Under the pieces are notes generated by a model that was given only the letters and a program-made list of their open reading frames with translations, did no database searches and was not told where the DNA came from. The position numbers were made by a program, and so were the translations under genes. This document shows, piece after piece, positions 15,734 through 24,220 of a DNA stretch of 64,000 nt (its first letter is position 1; every line of letters begins with the position of its first letter). The DNA comes from Paractinoplanes pyxinae (GTDB lineage: Bacteria; Actinomycetota; Actinomycetes; Mycobacteriales; Micromonosporaceae): positions 124,001 through 188,000 of the forward strand of contig NZ_JAPNTZ010000009.1 in assembly GCF_026626335.1 (NCBI RefSeq), given 5' to 3'.

Positions 15734-16681
15734 GTGGTGTCCAAGCCGCGTCGGCGCACGGAACTGACGCATCGGGGGCCATCAAGGGGCGCCGGTCCGA
15801 ACCCTGCTGTGTGGCCTCGACGAACCGGCTTGGCGCAGCAACGTGATCGACACGCGCAGCCTGGCGATTGGCGGCAAACTGCCGCCACGTTGGCGTCTGT
15901 CCTCTCGGTCCTCCTGGTTGCGGCCGGCCTTCTCTACACCAACGCCGCCAACCGAGATCAACTAATGCTGACCGAGCGGGGGCAGGTGACTGATCGCTTC
16001 ACTCGGGCGATCGATCAAATCGGCTCCGACAAACTGGATGTGCGGATCGGAGGTATCTACGCGCTGGAACGACTCATGCGGGACTCTCCAGACGATGGCA
16101 CTCGACTGATCAAGGTCTTATTGACTTTTGTCCGTGAACACGCCCTGCCGTCCTCGGGGCTCACGCCTGACGAGCCGGCCGACCGCACTTCACAAAGCAG
16201 GACGCTTGCTTCTCGGAGCAAAGTTGCCTCGGACGTACAGGCCGCGTTGGACGTCTTGGGCCACCACTTCAACGGCTCGTCCGGGATTCGCGGTCTTGAC
16301 TTGTCCGGTCTGGATCTGACGGGCGTCATCCTTGTCGACGCCTACCTCGTCGAGGCGAATCTCGGTGGAACGGACCTGTCGGGTGCCGCCCTGATCGGAG
16401 CAGACATGCGGAACGCGTACTTGCAGTACGCGGACCTCAGTGAAGCAATCTTGGGCGGCGCAGATCTTGGTGGTGCTGACCTCGAGTTTGCTGATCTGAA
16501 CGACACGTGGTTGGTCGGCGCTAACTTCGCTGGCGTCGACCTGCGGCCGACCTACGGGCTGACGGACGACCACTTGAGGTGCATCCGGGTCGACGACGAG
16601 ACGGTGTTGACTCCAAGGATGGAACGACCGATGCCTGATTCACACCTGAGTCGCGCGTGCGAGGAGAGCCTCGTTCGCTGA
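15734..16681 (+). CDS. membrane-anchored pentapeptide-repeat protein
   Basis: The 315-residue protein starts at a GTG (15734 or the next codon, 15737). A TM helix (about residues 50-68, LASVLSVLLVAAGLLYTN) is followed by a helical region and then pentapeptide repeats A(D/N)LXX at about residues 185-275 (for example LSGLDLTGVILVDAYLVEAN). These repeats fold as a right-handed quadrilateral beta-helix. The arrangement matches a frequent actinobacterial family of unknown role, distinct from cytoplasmic Qnr/MfpA gyrase protectors because of the membrane anchor. Confidence 0.8.
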   Translation: MVSKPRRRTELTHRGPSRGAGPNPAVWPRRTGLAQQRDRHAQPGDWRQTAATLASVLSVLLVAAGLLYTNAANRDQLMLTERGQVTDRFTRAIDQIGSDKLDVRIGGIYALERLMRDSPDDGTRLIKVLLTFVREHALPSSGLTPDEPADRTSQSRTLASRSKVASDVQAALDVLGHHFNGSSGIRGLDLSGLDLTGVILVDAYLVEANLGGTDLSGAALIGADMRNAYLQYADLSEAILGGADLGGADLEFADLNDTWLVGANFAGVDLRPTYGLTDDHLRCIRVDDETVLTPRMERPMPDSHLSRACEESLVR

Positions 16682-16690
16682 TCGTGTGGT

Positions 16691-17197
16691 CTAGGGCAGA
16701 ACCTCGATCGGGCCGTGGGAGCCGGAGGCGTTGGCCAGGTCTTGCATCAGGCGGAGGATTCTCGGCCAGTGTTGCTGGACGATGCGGTCGGCTTCCACGA
16801 GCAGGTCGGCTCGGGACTTGGTGGCGTCGACCAGGGACTTTTCCAAGGCGTTCTTGTGGTTGCCGGTCAGCCAGTCCAGGTTTTCGTCGGTGTCGTGGCC
16901 CAGGGCCTGCAGGTAGCGGACCGACGCCGACAGGGAGCCCAGTTCGGTCAGGGCGGCGAAGTCGGGGCCGGCGGAGCTGTCCTTCTCGTAGAGGACCGAG
17001 CCCATGAAGATGCCGTGCGGTGCGGGCTGGATCTCGTGGACCCGGGCGCCCAGGTGCACGCTGACGACGCTGCGGCCGGCCAGGCCGGCTAGCAGGATGC
17101 CGGTGGAGATTTCGTCGATCTTGGCCGGCCGCAGGACGTCGGCCGGGTAGGCGACGACGAGGGGACCGGCGCCGCCCACGAATGGGAACGGTTTCAC
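16691..17197 (-). CDS. hypothetical protein (168 aa)
   Basis: A GTG at 17197 starts a 168-residue protein with no recognised family. It has a Gly/Val-rich N-terminus (VGGAGPLVVAYPADVLRPAK), a His-containing middle (VHLGARVHEIQPAPHG) and a helical C-terminus with several Trp/His residues (DWLTGNHKNALEKSLVDATK). It ends 9 bp from the convergent pentapeptide gene and begins 23 bp after the fhuF-like gene, so it may share that transcript. If so it would be iron-regulated (inference). Confidence 0.6.
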   Translation of the reverse strand: MKPFPFVGGAGPLVVAYPADVLRPAKIDEISTGILLAGLAGRSVVSVHLGARVHEIQPAPHGIFMGSVLYEKDSSAGPDFAALTELGSLSASVRYLQALGHDTDENLDWLTGNHKNALEKSLVDATKSRADLLVEADRIVQQHWPRILRLMQDLANASGSHGPIEVLP

Positions 17198-17220
17198 GCA
17201 GGCACTGTAGAACGTGGCCC

Positions 17221-18021
17221 TTAGGACTTGATGCAGCAGCCCTTGCAGACCTTGGGTTGGGGCAGCGTGAAGGCCAGGCAGCAGGTCTTGCGCTGGACGT
17301 CGAGCTTGCCGTTGGCGTCCGGCACCAGCTCGATCAGGTCTTCGACGCCGAGGGCGCGGTGCAGCTGGGCGATCGCCTCGGCCGAGCGGCCGGGCAGGAC
17401 GTCGGCCGAGCGGAGGACGCCGTAGGCCACACCGGACGAGAGCGAGCCCATCAGCGTGCGCTTGCCGAGACGGACCCTGTCGTGGATCGCGTCGAGCAGG
17501 GGCGTCAGGTGCTCATCGAGCAGGGAGCGGCGCAGCTCGGCCAGCAGCTCGGCCTCGTCGGCGACCACCCGCACCTGGGGCAGGCCGGCCAGGGCGATCG
17601 GGTCGCCGGGCAGCACCGCGACCGGGATGCCGGCCCGCAGGCCCAGGGTGACCAGGGGGCGCGGGTCGGCGAAGTGCACGAGCACGTCGTCGGCGGTGAG
17701 CAGGGGCACCCGGCGGGCCGACGCCCAGCCGAGCACGGCCGGCAGGGCCAGCCAGTACGTGTAGGCCTTCCAGGCCAGGGCGGCCGCGGCGTGGGGCTGG
17801 GCGTTCCAGCGGCGGCCGGCCGACTCGAGCAGATCGTCCAGGCTGTCGCCGGTCAAGGTGCTGGCCGGGAGCCAGCCGGCGGTGTCGTGGACGAGCAGGT
17901 CGGGGGCGACGCCGGGCAGTTCGGTGCTGGTGCCGAACATCGCTCGCAGGGTCGCCGTGACCGGGCCCAAGGGATCGGGGGCGGTGACGGTGCGTGTGGC
18001 GCGGTCGAGAGCAGTGGTCAC
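17221..18021 (-). CDS. FhuF-family siderophore ferric reductase (2Fe-2S)
   Basis: The 266-residue protein starts with GTG 18021. Its C-terminus carries the FhuF iron-sulfur signature C-C-x10-C-x2-C (residues about 247-262, within KTCCLAFTLPQPKVCKGCC). The N-terminal two-thirds are Ala/Leu-rich and match FhuF only weakly, as is typical for actinobacterial members. FhuF proteins reduce ferric siderophores in the cytoplasm to release iron. A DtxR/IdeR-type iron box lies 117 bp upstream, supporting derepression on iron starvation. Confidence 0.82.
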   Translation of the reverse strand: MTTALDRATRTVTAPDPLGPVTATLRAMFGTSTELPGVAPDLLVHDTAGWLPASTLTGDSLDDLLESAGRRWNAQPHAAAALAWKAYTYWLALPAVLGWASARRVPLLTADDVLVHFADPRPLVTLGLRAGIPVAVLPGDPIALAGLPQVRVVADEAELLAELRRSLLDEHLTPLLDAIHDRVRLGKRTLMGSLSSGVAYGVLRSADVLPGRSAEAIAQLHRALGVEDLIELVPDANGKLDVQRKTCCLAFTLPQPKVCKGCCIKS

Positions 18022-18137
18022 TGAACGTGCCCGCCCTGCGGCGCTTGCGTAACCTGGAGCACCGCATTCACCTCGCCGAATGAGTAGAAAGCACGGTGGC
18101 CGAAACGCCTCCGTGACGACGACCCACCGTACACCTC

Positions 18138-18156
18138 TTAGGCTAGCCTAACCAAG
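18138..18156. promoter_or_regulatory. DtxR/IdeR-type iron box
   Basis: TTAGGCTAGCCTAACCAAG matches 16 of 19 positions of the actinobacterial iron box (TTAGGTTAGSCTAACCTAA) and contains a perfect 14-bp palindrome. It lies between the divergent fhuF-like gene and the HTH-deformylase gene, so it may act on either or both. Confidence 0.8.
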
Positions 18157-18186
18157 CAGAACTTTCGGACGAATACCCTCCGCCAG

Positions 18187-18198
18187 GGTTACCTAACC
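18187..18198. promoter_or_regulatory. second iron-box-like half-palindrome
   Basis: GGTTA-CC-TAACC lies 31 bp past the first box, nearer the deformylase fusion. It keeps both GGTTA/TAACC arms with a shortened centre. It may be a weaker second DtxR site. Confidence 0.4.
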
Positions 18199-18310
18199 GA
18201 CGGCGCGTACGTTGCCTGCTTCGTCAAGGTATCTGTCGTGTACTCGCTAATAGCGCCATCCGGACACCAGCGGCGGCGACACTGAAATTCTCGTCGCGAA
18301 GGGGACATCG

Positions 18311-19843
18311 ATGATGACCACCTCGCCCGTCGAGCGGGCCGCTGATCAGTTTGTGACGGCGCTGGCGCACTGGCGGGTCGAACGCGGCATGAGCAAGAAG
18401 CAGCTTGCCGCTCGCATGGGTTTCGACCCTTCCTACGTCAGCCACGTCGAGGGGCGTCGGCACAAGCCCACCGAAGACTTCGCCCGCCGGGCGGAAGCCG
18501 TGCTGGGCGCGGGCGGGGTGATCTGGCAGCGCTTCCAGGAGTACGACGAACTGCGCCATGCGCGCGGCACGGCCCTGCACCGCGATCCCCCCGTACCGGT
18601 TCAATGGTTGCCGCCGGGAACCGGGCTGATCGTGGAACGTGAGGTGGCCGAGCTCCGCTACACCGACGGCACCTACCGCTGCCGGGTGCGGCGGGCGCTC
18701 TACAACGCTGGTTCCGAACCGGTGACCCGCTACCTCGTGAAGATCGCGGTCGACCGCTACCCGAACGACCCCACCGGCTCCAACCGTCACCACCGCGAGC
18801 ACCCGCTGAGCTTCGACGAGATGGCGTTCAACGCGTGCGCGGGCGAGGGCGACGCGGTCGAGGCGATGGACTGGCGGATCAAGCTCGATCGGGACGCCTC
18901 GAAAGAGGTGTGGCTGCTGTTCGCCAACGAGGGCGGCCAGTTCGCGCTCTATCCCGGCGAGAGAACCACTATTCAGTACGAATACACGGTCGGCGTGGAG
19001 AAGTGGGGCCAATGGTTCCAGCGCGCCGTCCGGCTCCCGACCCGCCGGCTCACCGTGCGGCTCGACTTCCCGGCCTCGTTCGACCCGCAGGTGTGGGGAG
19101 TGGAGACGTCGCTGGCGGCTGAGGTTCCCGTGCGTACGCCCATGGAGAGGCACGACGACGGCGACCGCGCGGTCTTCGAGTGGTCGACCGACACGCCCCA
19201 GCTCAACGCCCGGTACCGCCTGGAGTGGCGCTTCCGTGGGGCCGGGGCGCCGCCCTTCCCGTCGCTGGCGCCGGCGGCCAACGGCAACGGCCAGCCCCGC
19301 GCCTCGGGGCAGATGCGCGGCATCGGGATAGTGCAGCGCGGCTCCGAGCTGCTGCGGCAGCGCGCCCGGCACTTCCAGCTGCCGCGCGAGGAGGACGAGG
19401 CCCGCGAGGTGGTGGCGGCCCTGCGTGAGGCGCTGGCCCGGCTCGAGCAGGTGCACGATTTCACCAAGGGCGTCGGGCTGTCGGCGCCGCAGATCGGCCG
19501 GTCGGTCGCCGTGGCCGTGGTGCGCTCGGCCGACCCCGACGACGAGCCCCAGGTGCTGATCAATCCGCGGGTGGTCGGCGAGTCGGCCGACCGGGACGAG
19601 CAGTACGAGGGGTGCCTGTCGTTCTTCGACTACCGCGGCCTGGTCAAGCGCCCGCTGCGGCTCGACGTCGAGCACGCCCGGCCCGACGGCACGCGCGTCG
19701 TCACGCGGTTCGAGCGCGCGATGGCCCGGCTGGTCGCCCACGAGATCGACCACCTGGAGGGGCGGCTCTACGTCGACCGCATGAACGCCGAGTCGAGCCT
19801 GGTGCCGGACTACCACCAGAGCGGGCGGCCCTGGGTCTACTAG
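18311..19843 (+). CDS. XRE-type HTH fused to a peptide deformylase domain
   Basis: This 510-residue protein begins with an XRE helix-turn-helix (about 10-70, MSKKQLAARMGFDPSYVSHV). The middle (about 95-335) is beta-rich and unrecognised. The C-terminus (about 385-500) carries all three peptide deformylase motifs: GVGLSAPQIG (387-396), EGCLS (433-437) and HEIDH (477-481), giving metal ligands C435, H477, H481 and catalytic E478. PDFs remove N-formyl groups from new proteins using Fe2+. Ordinary PDFs are about 170-200 aa without HTH. The gene shares its upstream region and iron box with fhuF, suggesting iron-linked expression. It could regulate transcription in response to formyl peptides or act as a specialised deformylase. 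Confidence 0.85.
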   Translation: MMTTSPVERAADQFVTALAHWRVERGMSKKQLAARMGFDPSYVSHVEGRRHKPTEDFARRAEAVLGAGGVIWQRFQEYDELRHARGTALHRDPPVPVQWLPPGTGLIVEREVAELRYTDGTYRCRVRRALYNAGSEPVTRYLVKIAVDRYPNDPTGSNRHHREHPLSFDEMAFNACAGEGDAVEAMDWRIKLDRDASKEVWLLFANEGGQFALYPGERTTIQYEYTVGVEKWGQWFQRAVRLPTRRLTVRLDFPASFDPQVWGVETSLAAEVPVRTPMERHDDGDRAVFEWSTDTPQLNARYRLEWRFRGAGAPPFPSLAPAANGNGQPRASGQMRGIGIVQRGSELLRQRARHFQLPREEDEAREVVAALREALARLEQVHDFTKGVGLSAPQIGRSVAVAVVRSADPDDEPQVLINPRVVGESADRDEQYEGCLSFFDYRGLVKRPLRLDVEHARPDGTRVVTRFERAMARLVAHEIDHLEGRLYVDRMNAESSLVPDYHQSGRPWVY

Positions 19844-19852
19844 AGCTCGTTC

Positions 19853-20965
19853 TCAGAGGTCGGTGAAGCTGTCGTACTTCACGCGGATCGATGGCACCTG
19901 CAGCTCGGCCAGCGTCTTCAGGGTGGCCTTGACCATGGGCCCCGAACCCGAGACGAAGAAGTCGTGCTCGCTCCACGGGCCGTAGCGGGCCACCACGTCC
20001 GAGATGTTGCCCTGCTCGCCGGGGTACGTGGGGTCGTCGCTGCAGGCCGTCACGACTGACAGCCACGGATAGCGGGCGGCCAGCCGATTGAGTTCGGCCA
20101 GGTCGTACAGGTCCTCGCGGTTTCTCGCCCCGAAGAAGACGTGCACCCAGCGCGTGCGGTTGTACCGGGTCAGCTCCTCCAGCAGCGATTTCACCGGGGC
20201 CAGGCCGGTGCCGCCGGCCACGAAGACGGTGTCGCGGGTCGAGCGCCGATCCAGGTTCATGGTGCCCATCGGGGCGGCCAGCCGGATCATGTCGCCGACC
20301 TCGAGACGGCGTACGAGGGCACTGGAAACCCAGCCGGCGCCGACCGCACGGACATGGAACTCGAGGGTGTTGTCCCGGCGGGGCGCGTTCGCTATCGAGT
20401 ACGGGCGCCACAGCCGCGGTTGTATTCGCGGGCACTCGATGCTGACGTACTGGCCGGCCCGAAACTCGAAGGGCTGCATCGGCAGGACGGTGAAGACCGA
20501 GACGTCGGTGGCCCGGCGCTCATGTGCCACTACCTCGGCGTACCAGAAAGGGGGGTTGGTATCGGTCTCCGCGCCCTGCAGCATGACCGAAGCGATCTTC
20601 GCGTACGCCTCGGCCCACGCCTCGTCGTACTCGACGCTCCACTGCTCGCCGGCGTGCACCCGCATCGCCTCGATCAGCGCGCCGCCGACCACCTCGTAGT
20701 GTTCTGGTTCCACGTGGAACTTGCGATGATCCCGTCCGAGCGCCCGCAGGTAGTCGGTGAACTTGTCAGCGTCGTCGATCGACTGCACCGCGGTGACGAT
20801 CGCGTTCAGCAACCGCGAACGCTGCACGTCCATGTGTACCGGGAAGAGATCCCGCAGGTCGGGGTACGACAGGAACAGACGCGCGTAGAAGTATCCGGCG
20901 ACCTTGTCCTGATGCTCCTCGACGAGGCTCCAGCTCTCTTTGAGCAAGCGTCCGAGGTCTCCCAT
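19853..20965 (-). CDS. flavohaemoprotein-like globin-reductase
   Basis: The start ATG 20965 gives 370 residues; a GTG at 21004 adds 13. The globin half (1-135) has YFYARLFLSYPDLRDLFP and the proximal-His region GRDHRKFHVEPEHYEVVGGA. The reductase half has the FAD motif RPYSIANAP (about 207-215) and the NAD site VAGGTGLAPVKSLL (about 266-279). The domain order matches Hmp-type flavohaemoproteins, which oxidise nitric oxide to nitrate using NAD(P)H. It ends 9 bp from the convergent deformylase fusion. No second domain for metal sensing is present. Confidence 0.85.
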   Translation of the reverse strand: MGDLGRLLKESWSLVEEHQDKVAGYFYARLFLSYPDLRDLFPVHMDVQRSRLLNAIVTAVQSIDDADKFTDYLRALGRDHRKFHVEPEHYEVVGGALIEAMRVHAGEQWSVEYDEAWAEAYAKIASVMLQGAETDTNPPFWYAEVVAHERRATDVSVFTVLPMQPFEFRAGQYVSIECPRIQPRLWRPYSIANAPRRDNTLEFHVRAVGAGWVSSALVRRLEVGDMIRLAAPMGTMNLDRRSTRDTVFVAGGTGLAPVKSLLEELTRYNRTRWVHVFFGARNREDLYDLAELNRLAARYPWLSVVTACSDDPTYPGEQGNISDVVARYGPWSEHDFFVSGSGPMVKATLKTLAELQVPSIRVKYDSFTDL

Positions 20966-21060
20966 GCACTCAGGGTGGTCAGAAGAGTCGGATAAGCGAC
21001 GCACGGCTCGTGCGACTCATCTCAATTCACCTTCGGGTGACCTGCTCCTAGAGTTGTCGG

Positions 21061-21828
21061 GTGACCCTTGAGCGCCAGCAGGCCACCCGGCCGATCCTCA
21101 CCGCCGAGATCATCATCGTGCTGTTGCTGTCGCTCGGTCAGAGCGCGATCTATTCGATCGTCTCGATCATCGCGAAGCTGACCGCCGACCAGCCGCTCTC
21201 GCAGCAGGCCGCGGTGCTCAATGCGTCCCGCTCGGCGCGCCCGTACCTCGACCTCACCTACCAACTGCTGGGCATCGCGTTCGACCTGATGCCCGTCGTT
21301 CTGGTGCTTTACCTGCTGCTCCGCGACCACATCTCGCCTCGGCGCGAACTCGGCCTGTCGGCCGATCGGCAAGGTTTCGACTGGGGCTGGGGCGCGTTGC
21401 TGGCCGCCGGCATCGGCATTCCCGGGCTGCTTCTGGTGTACGTGGCCAAGCTGCTCGGCATCAATGCGGACATCGTGCCGGCCGCGCTCCAGCCGGTGTG
21501 GTGGGCGGTGCCGGTGCTGATCCTGGCCGCGGTGAAGAACGCCGTGCTGGAAGAGGTGATCGTCGTCGGCTACCTCATGACGCGCCTGCGTCAGTGGGGC
21601 ATGTCCACCGTCGCGATCATCGCCTGCTCGGCCGTGCTGCGCGGCTCGTACCACCTCTACCAGGGCTTCGGCGCCTTCGTCGGCAACGCCGTGATGGGTG
21701 TGGTGTTCGCGCTGTTCTTCCTGCGCTTCAAGCGCGTGATGCCGCTGATCGTGGCGCATACGCTGCTGGATGTGGTCGCGTTCGTCGGCTACACCGCCCT
21801 GCCCGAGTCGTGGCTCAGCTGGGTCTGA
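21061..21828 (+). CDS. CPBP-family intramembrane glutamic protease
   Basis: The 255-residue integral membrane protein starts with GTG 21061. Hydrophobic helices run throughout. It has the CPBP motif 1 in the actinobacterial form (AVLEEVIVVGYLMTRL), motif 2 around SYHLYQGFGAFVGN and motif 3 HTLLDVVAF. These Glu/His residues form the active site of CAAX/Rce1-like proteases that cleave substrates in the membrane. The substrate is unknown; bacteriocin self-immunity is one role in the family. It overlaps the convergent Ala/Pro-rich protein gene by 40 bp. Confidence 0.85.
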   Translation: MTLERQQATRPILTAEIIIVLLLSLGQSAIYSIVSIIAKLTADQPLSQQAAVLNASRSARPYLDLTYQLLGIAFDLMPVVLVLYLLLRDHISPRRELGLSADRQGFDWGWGALLAAGIGIPGLLLVYVAKLLGINADIVPAALQPVWWAVPVLILAAVKNAVLEEVIVVGYLMTRLRQWGMSTVAIIACSAVLRGSYHLYQGFGAFVGNAVMGVVFALFFLRFKRVMPLIVAHTLLDVVAFVGYTALPESWLSWV

Positions 21829-23828
21829 CGCCGGTAGTAAGAGGTGGCCCGGGCCGTGGTCGCCTGAGCGGCGGTGGTGCTGGTGAGCAGGGCGGCCAGC
21901 AGACTCGTGCCGGGGTAGGCGCGGTTGATCGACCGCAGCGCCGTCCAGGCGGCGGCCTGCGGAACGACCAGCCGGCTCAGGCGCCACACGGCATCACCGT
22001 TCGGCGTGGCATGGGTCTCCTGCGCGGCGGCTGAGACGGCGGCTTCCGCTTCCTCGGCCGTCTCGTGCACGCCGGTGATCACCAACAGGTCGACCGCACG
22101 CCGCGGGTCCGTCGGGTCAAGCCCGTGGGCGGCGGCCAGGTGCAGGACCAGCTCGGCGTCGGTGAGCGCCCGCCCGGCCAGAAGAGCGATTGCCGCGTAC
22201 GACCCTGAGACCGCACCGAAAACGCTGGTCAACGCGCCGAAGCGGGTGAACTGCCGCCCCGCCAGCCGCGCCAGCGCGGCCGGCCCCGCCGTCGGATAGG
22301 CCGCGCTGGTGGACGCGGCCCACTCCCGAGCCCGCGGCCCAATGACGTCAACCGCAGCCAAGGCCAAATGCTCCGGCGCGTGCGCGGGGTCCGAGATCAG
22401 CCGAGCCCAGCGGTCACCGGCCGCCCGGTCCACCTCCGCCCCGCGGACGGGGGCCAAGCTCTCCTCCACGGCCGAGTCGCTGGGGGAGTTCGGGCGCGAG
22501 GCAGTCGCGGTCTCGCGCGCGGCCGGCTCGCTGGGGCTCGAGGCAGCCACGGTCTCATCCGCGGCCGGCTCGCTGGCGGGGTTGGGGCTCGAGGCCGTCA
22601 CTTTCTCGCCCGCGACCGACTCGCTGGGAGAGCTCGGGCTCGTAGTTACCGTCGCGCGCGCGGCTGCGTCGTCGGCGGTTGCCTCGGAGTTGGCTCGCGA
22701 TCTCGCTTCGGCCGGTCGGGCATCCGTCTTGTTTGCGGAGCTAAGGCTTGAGGTAGACACCGTCTCGCCCCTGGCCGCGACCGTCGAGCCGGGCCGTCGT
22801 CCCGCCTCTTCCGCTGGGGCGGCCTTCTTCACCTGCGGCGCAGATGACGTCGCGTTCTCTTCTTGCACCGTCGGCGTAGAGGCGCTGCCGGTCGACTTTT
22901 CGGAGTCTTCCGGCTGGGTGCTTTCCGCAACCTCGGGCGCTGCGGGACCGGAGCCGGCGTTGTCATTGTCTTCCGGCCGAGCCGCCGTAGCCGCGACCGA
23001 GGGCGTTGCGACCGCGCTTGCTTCCGCCGTTTCTTGTGCCCCCGTCACCCGGGTCGGCGTGGCTGGCTGCCGATCGGCCAGCGAGCCCGCGTCTTCCGTT
23101 GCGGCGATCTCTGCCGGTTGCTTCCCCGCCGCCTTCTTACTGGCCGGCGCCTTCTTGGTCGGCCGAGCGGGGCTGGACGGCTCGGAAACCCGACCCGCCC
23201 TCTTCGCCGGCGCGGCCTTCGCCGCTGCTTTCGACCCGGATGCCGTGCCGGCCAGGGTGCTCTGGGTCGCCGCTTCTGCCGGTGCGCCTTGCGTGGGGGC
23301 CTCGGCCGGCGTGCTGTCGGTGGTTTCTGTCGTCGAGGTGGGCTCATCCGATGAGCGCTCGGCCGGAGCTGGGGAGTTTTCGGGCCGCGAAGTGTGGGCC
23401 GTCGGTGTGACAGTGGCCGCAGCTTGGGTCGGTGTGGGCGCGGCCTTTGTTGGGGACGGTCTCGGTGCGGACGGCTTGCGCGGGGCTGAGGCCGGCGTGT
23501 TCTTGGCGGGCGCTGCCTTCTTGGGTGGTCGGGTGGGCCTCTTCGCGGGCGGGGTGCTGTCGCCGGCCTCGGCCGGTGAGGGCTCAGGGGTGCGCTGCTT
23601 GCGGGGTGGGGCCTTGCGCGGCGGTGCCGGAGAGTCCGTACCCCCTTGGGGGTGACTTTCGGCACTTGGCGGCTGGAAGGTGACCGGCGGCGCGGCCTTC
23701 GCGGGACGGCGTGGGGCCTTCGGCTCGGGGGTCCCGCCCGGCGGCGTCTCACTCGGCGCGTTGAACGACGCCCGCGACGGCCGGGCGCGCGGAGCCTTGC
23801 GAGGATCAGTGGGCGGGATCTCCTCCAT
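21789..23828 (-). CDS. long Ala/Pro/Thr-rich low-complexity protein with C-terminal helical domain
   Basis: The ATG at 23828 gives 679 residues; the frame extends 81 nt further 5'. The first ~480 residues are a disordered, repetitive region rich in Ala, Pro, Thr, Ser and Lys with recurrent KKAAPAK/KAAAKAAPAK-like stretches, resembling nucleoid-associated histone-like tails. The last ~200 residues form a predicted helical domain (ARLISDPAHAPEHLALAAVD, FGAVSGSYAAIALLAGRALT) that resembles EcsC-type proteins only loosely. Repeated SPSEPAARETATAS-like units suggest slipped-strand expansion. Function unknown. The stop overlaps the CPBP gene. Confidence 0.7.
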   Translation of the reverse strand: MEEIPPTDPRKAPRARPSRASFNAPSETPPGGTPEPKAPRRPAKAAPPVTFQPPSAESHPQGGTDSPAPPRKAPPRKQRTPEPSPAEAGDSTPPAKRPTRPPKKAAPAKNTPASAPRKPSAPRPSPTKAAPTPTQAAATVTPTAHTSRPENSPAPAERSSDEPTSTTETTDSTPAEAPTQGAPAEAATQSTLAGTASGSKAAAKAAPAKRAGRVSEPSSPARPTKKAPASKKAAGKQPAEIAATEDAGSLADRQPATPTRVTGAQETAEASAVATPSVAATAARPEDNDNAGSGPAAPEVAESTQPEDSEKSTGSASTPTVQEENATSSAPQVKKAAPAEEAGRRPGSTVAARGETVSTSSLSSANKTDARPAEARSRANSEATADDAAARATVTTSPSSPSESVAGEKVTASSPNPASEPAADETVAASSPSEPAARETATASRPNSPSDSAVEESLAPVRGAEVDRAAGDRWARLISDPAHAPEHLALAAVDVIGPRAREWAASTSAAYPTAGPAALARLAGRQFTRFGALTSVFGAVSGSYAAIALLAGRALTDAELVLHLAAAHGLDPTDPRRAVDLLVITGVHETAEEAEAAVSAAAQETHATPNGDAVWRLSRLVVPQAAAWTALRSINRAYPGTSLLAALLTSTTAAQATTARATSYYRRQTQLSHDSGRAV

Positions 23829-23974
23829 GCCGCAGCAGCCTAGCCGCAGCAGCGCCATTTCACCTGTTGGAGACACCTCCGACCCACCCGCCGCGCGCGA
23901 GGATGGCAACCTCTTTGTGCGGCGCTGAGCGGGTCCGGTATCCTCAACCGTCGGCGGCCTTCACGGGCCGTCGG

Positions 23975-24065
23975 GGAGACTTCGCCTAGTCTGGTCTATG
24001 GCGCCGCACTGCTAATGCGGTTGGGGTTTTATAGCCCCTCCCGGGTTCGAATCCCGGAGTCTCCG
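23975..24065 (+). tRNA. tRNA-Ser (anticodon GCU)
   Basis: Acceptor arms GGAGACT and AGTCTCC pair (23975-23981, 24058-24064), discriminator G. The anticodon stem CCGCA/TGCGG encloses CTGCTAA with anticodon GCT at 24011-24013. The long variable arm is a class II feature. CCA is not encoded. Confidence 0.96.
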
Positions 24066-24101
24066 CGTGCAGAGCCGGTGTGTATGCTGGCAAAGCACTG
24101 A

Positions 24102-24174
24102 GCGCCCGTAGCTCAATGGATAGAGCATCTGACTACGGATCAGAAGGTTAGGGGTTCGAGTCCCTTCGGGCGCA
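24102..24174 (+). tRNA. tRNA-Arg (anticodon ACG)
   Basis: Acceptor arms GCGCCCG and CGGGCGC pair (24102-24108, 24167-24173) with discriminator A. The anticodon loop CTACGGA carries ACG at 24135-24137. It lies 37 bp after tRNA-Ser and is followed by a terminator. The accessory block starts here, so its 3' end is a possible island attachment site, though I found no second copy. Confidence 0.96.
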
Positions 24175-24183
24175 CAAGTGATC

Positions 24184-24220
24184 AAGGCCGTGACCTGCGG
24201 AAACAAGGGTCACGGCCTTT
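24184..24220 (+). terminator. terminator of the tRNA pair
   Basis: AAGGCCGTGACC (24184-24195) pairs with GGTCACGGCCTT (24208-24219), followed by a TTTTTC run. Confidence 0.9.

Noticed and set aside
22309..23655. 448-codon plus-strand open frame
   Set aside because: It is antisense to the low-complexity Ala/Pro/Thr-rich gene; long open frames on the opposite strand are expected from GC-rich repeats.
24102..24174. tRNA-Arg(ACG) as proven attachment site of the accessory block
   Set aside because: I found no second copy of its 3' end in the window, so this stays a possibility only.
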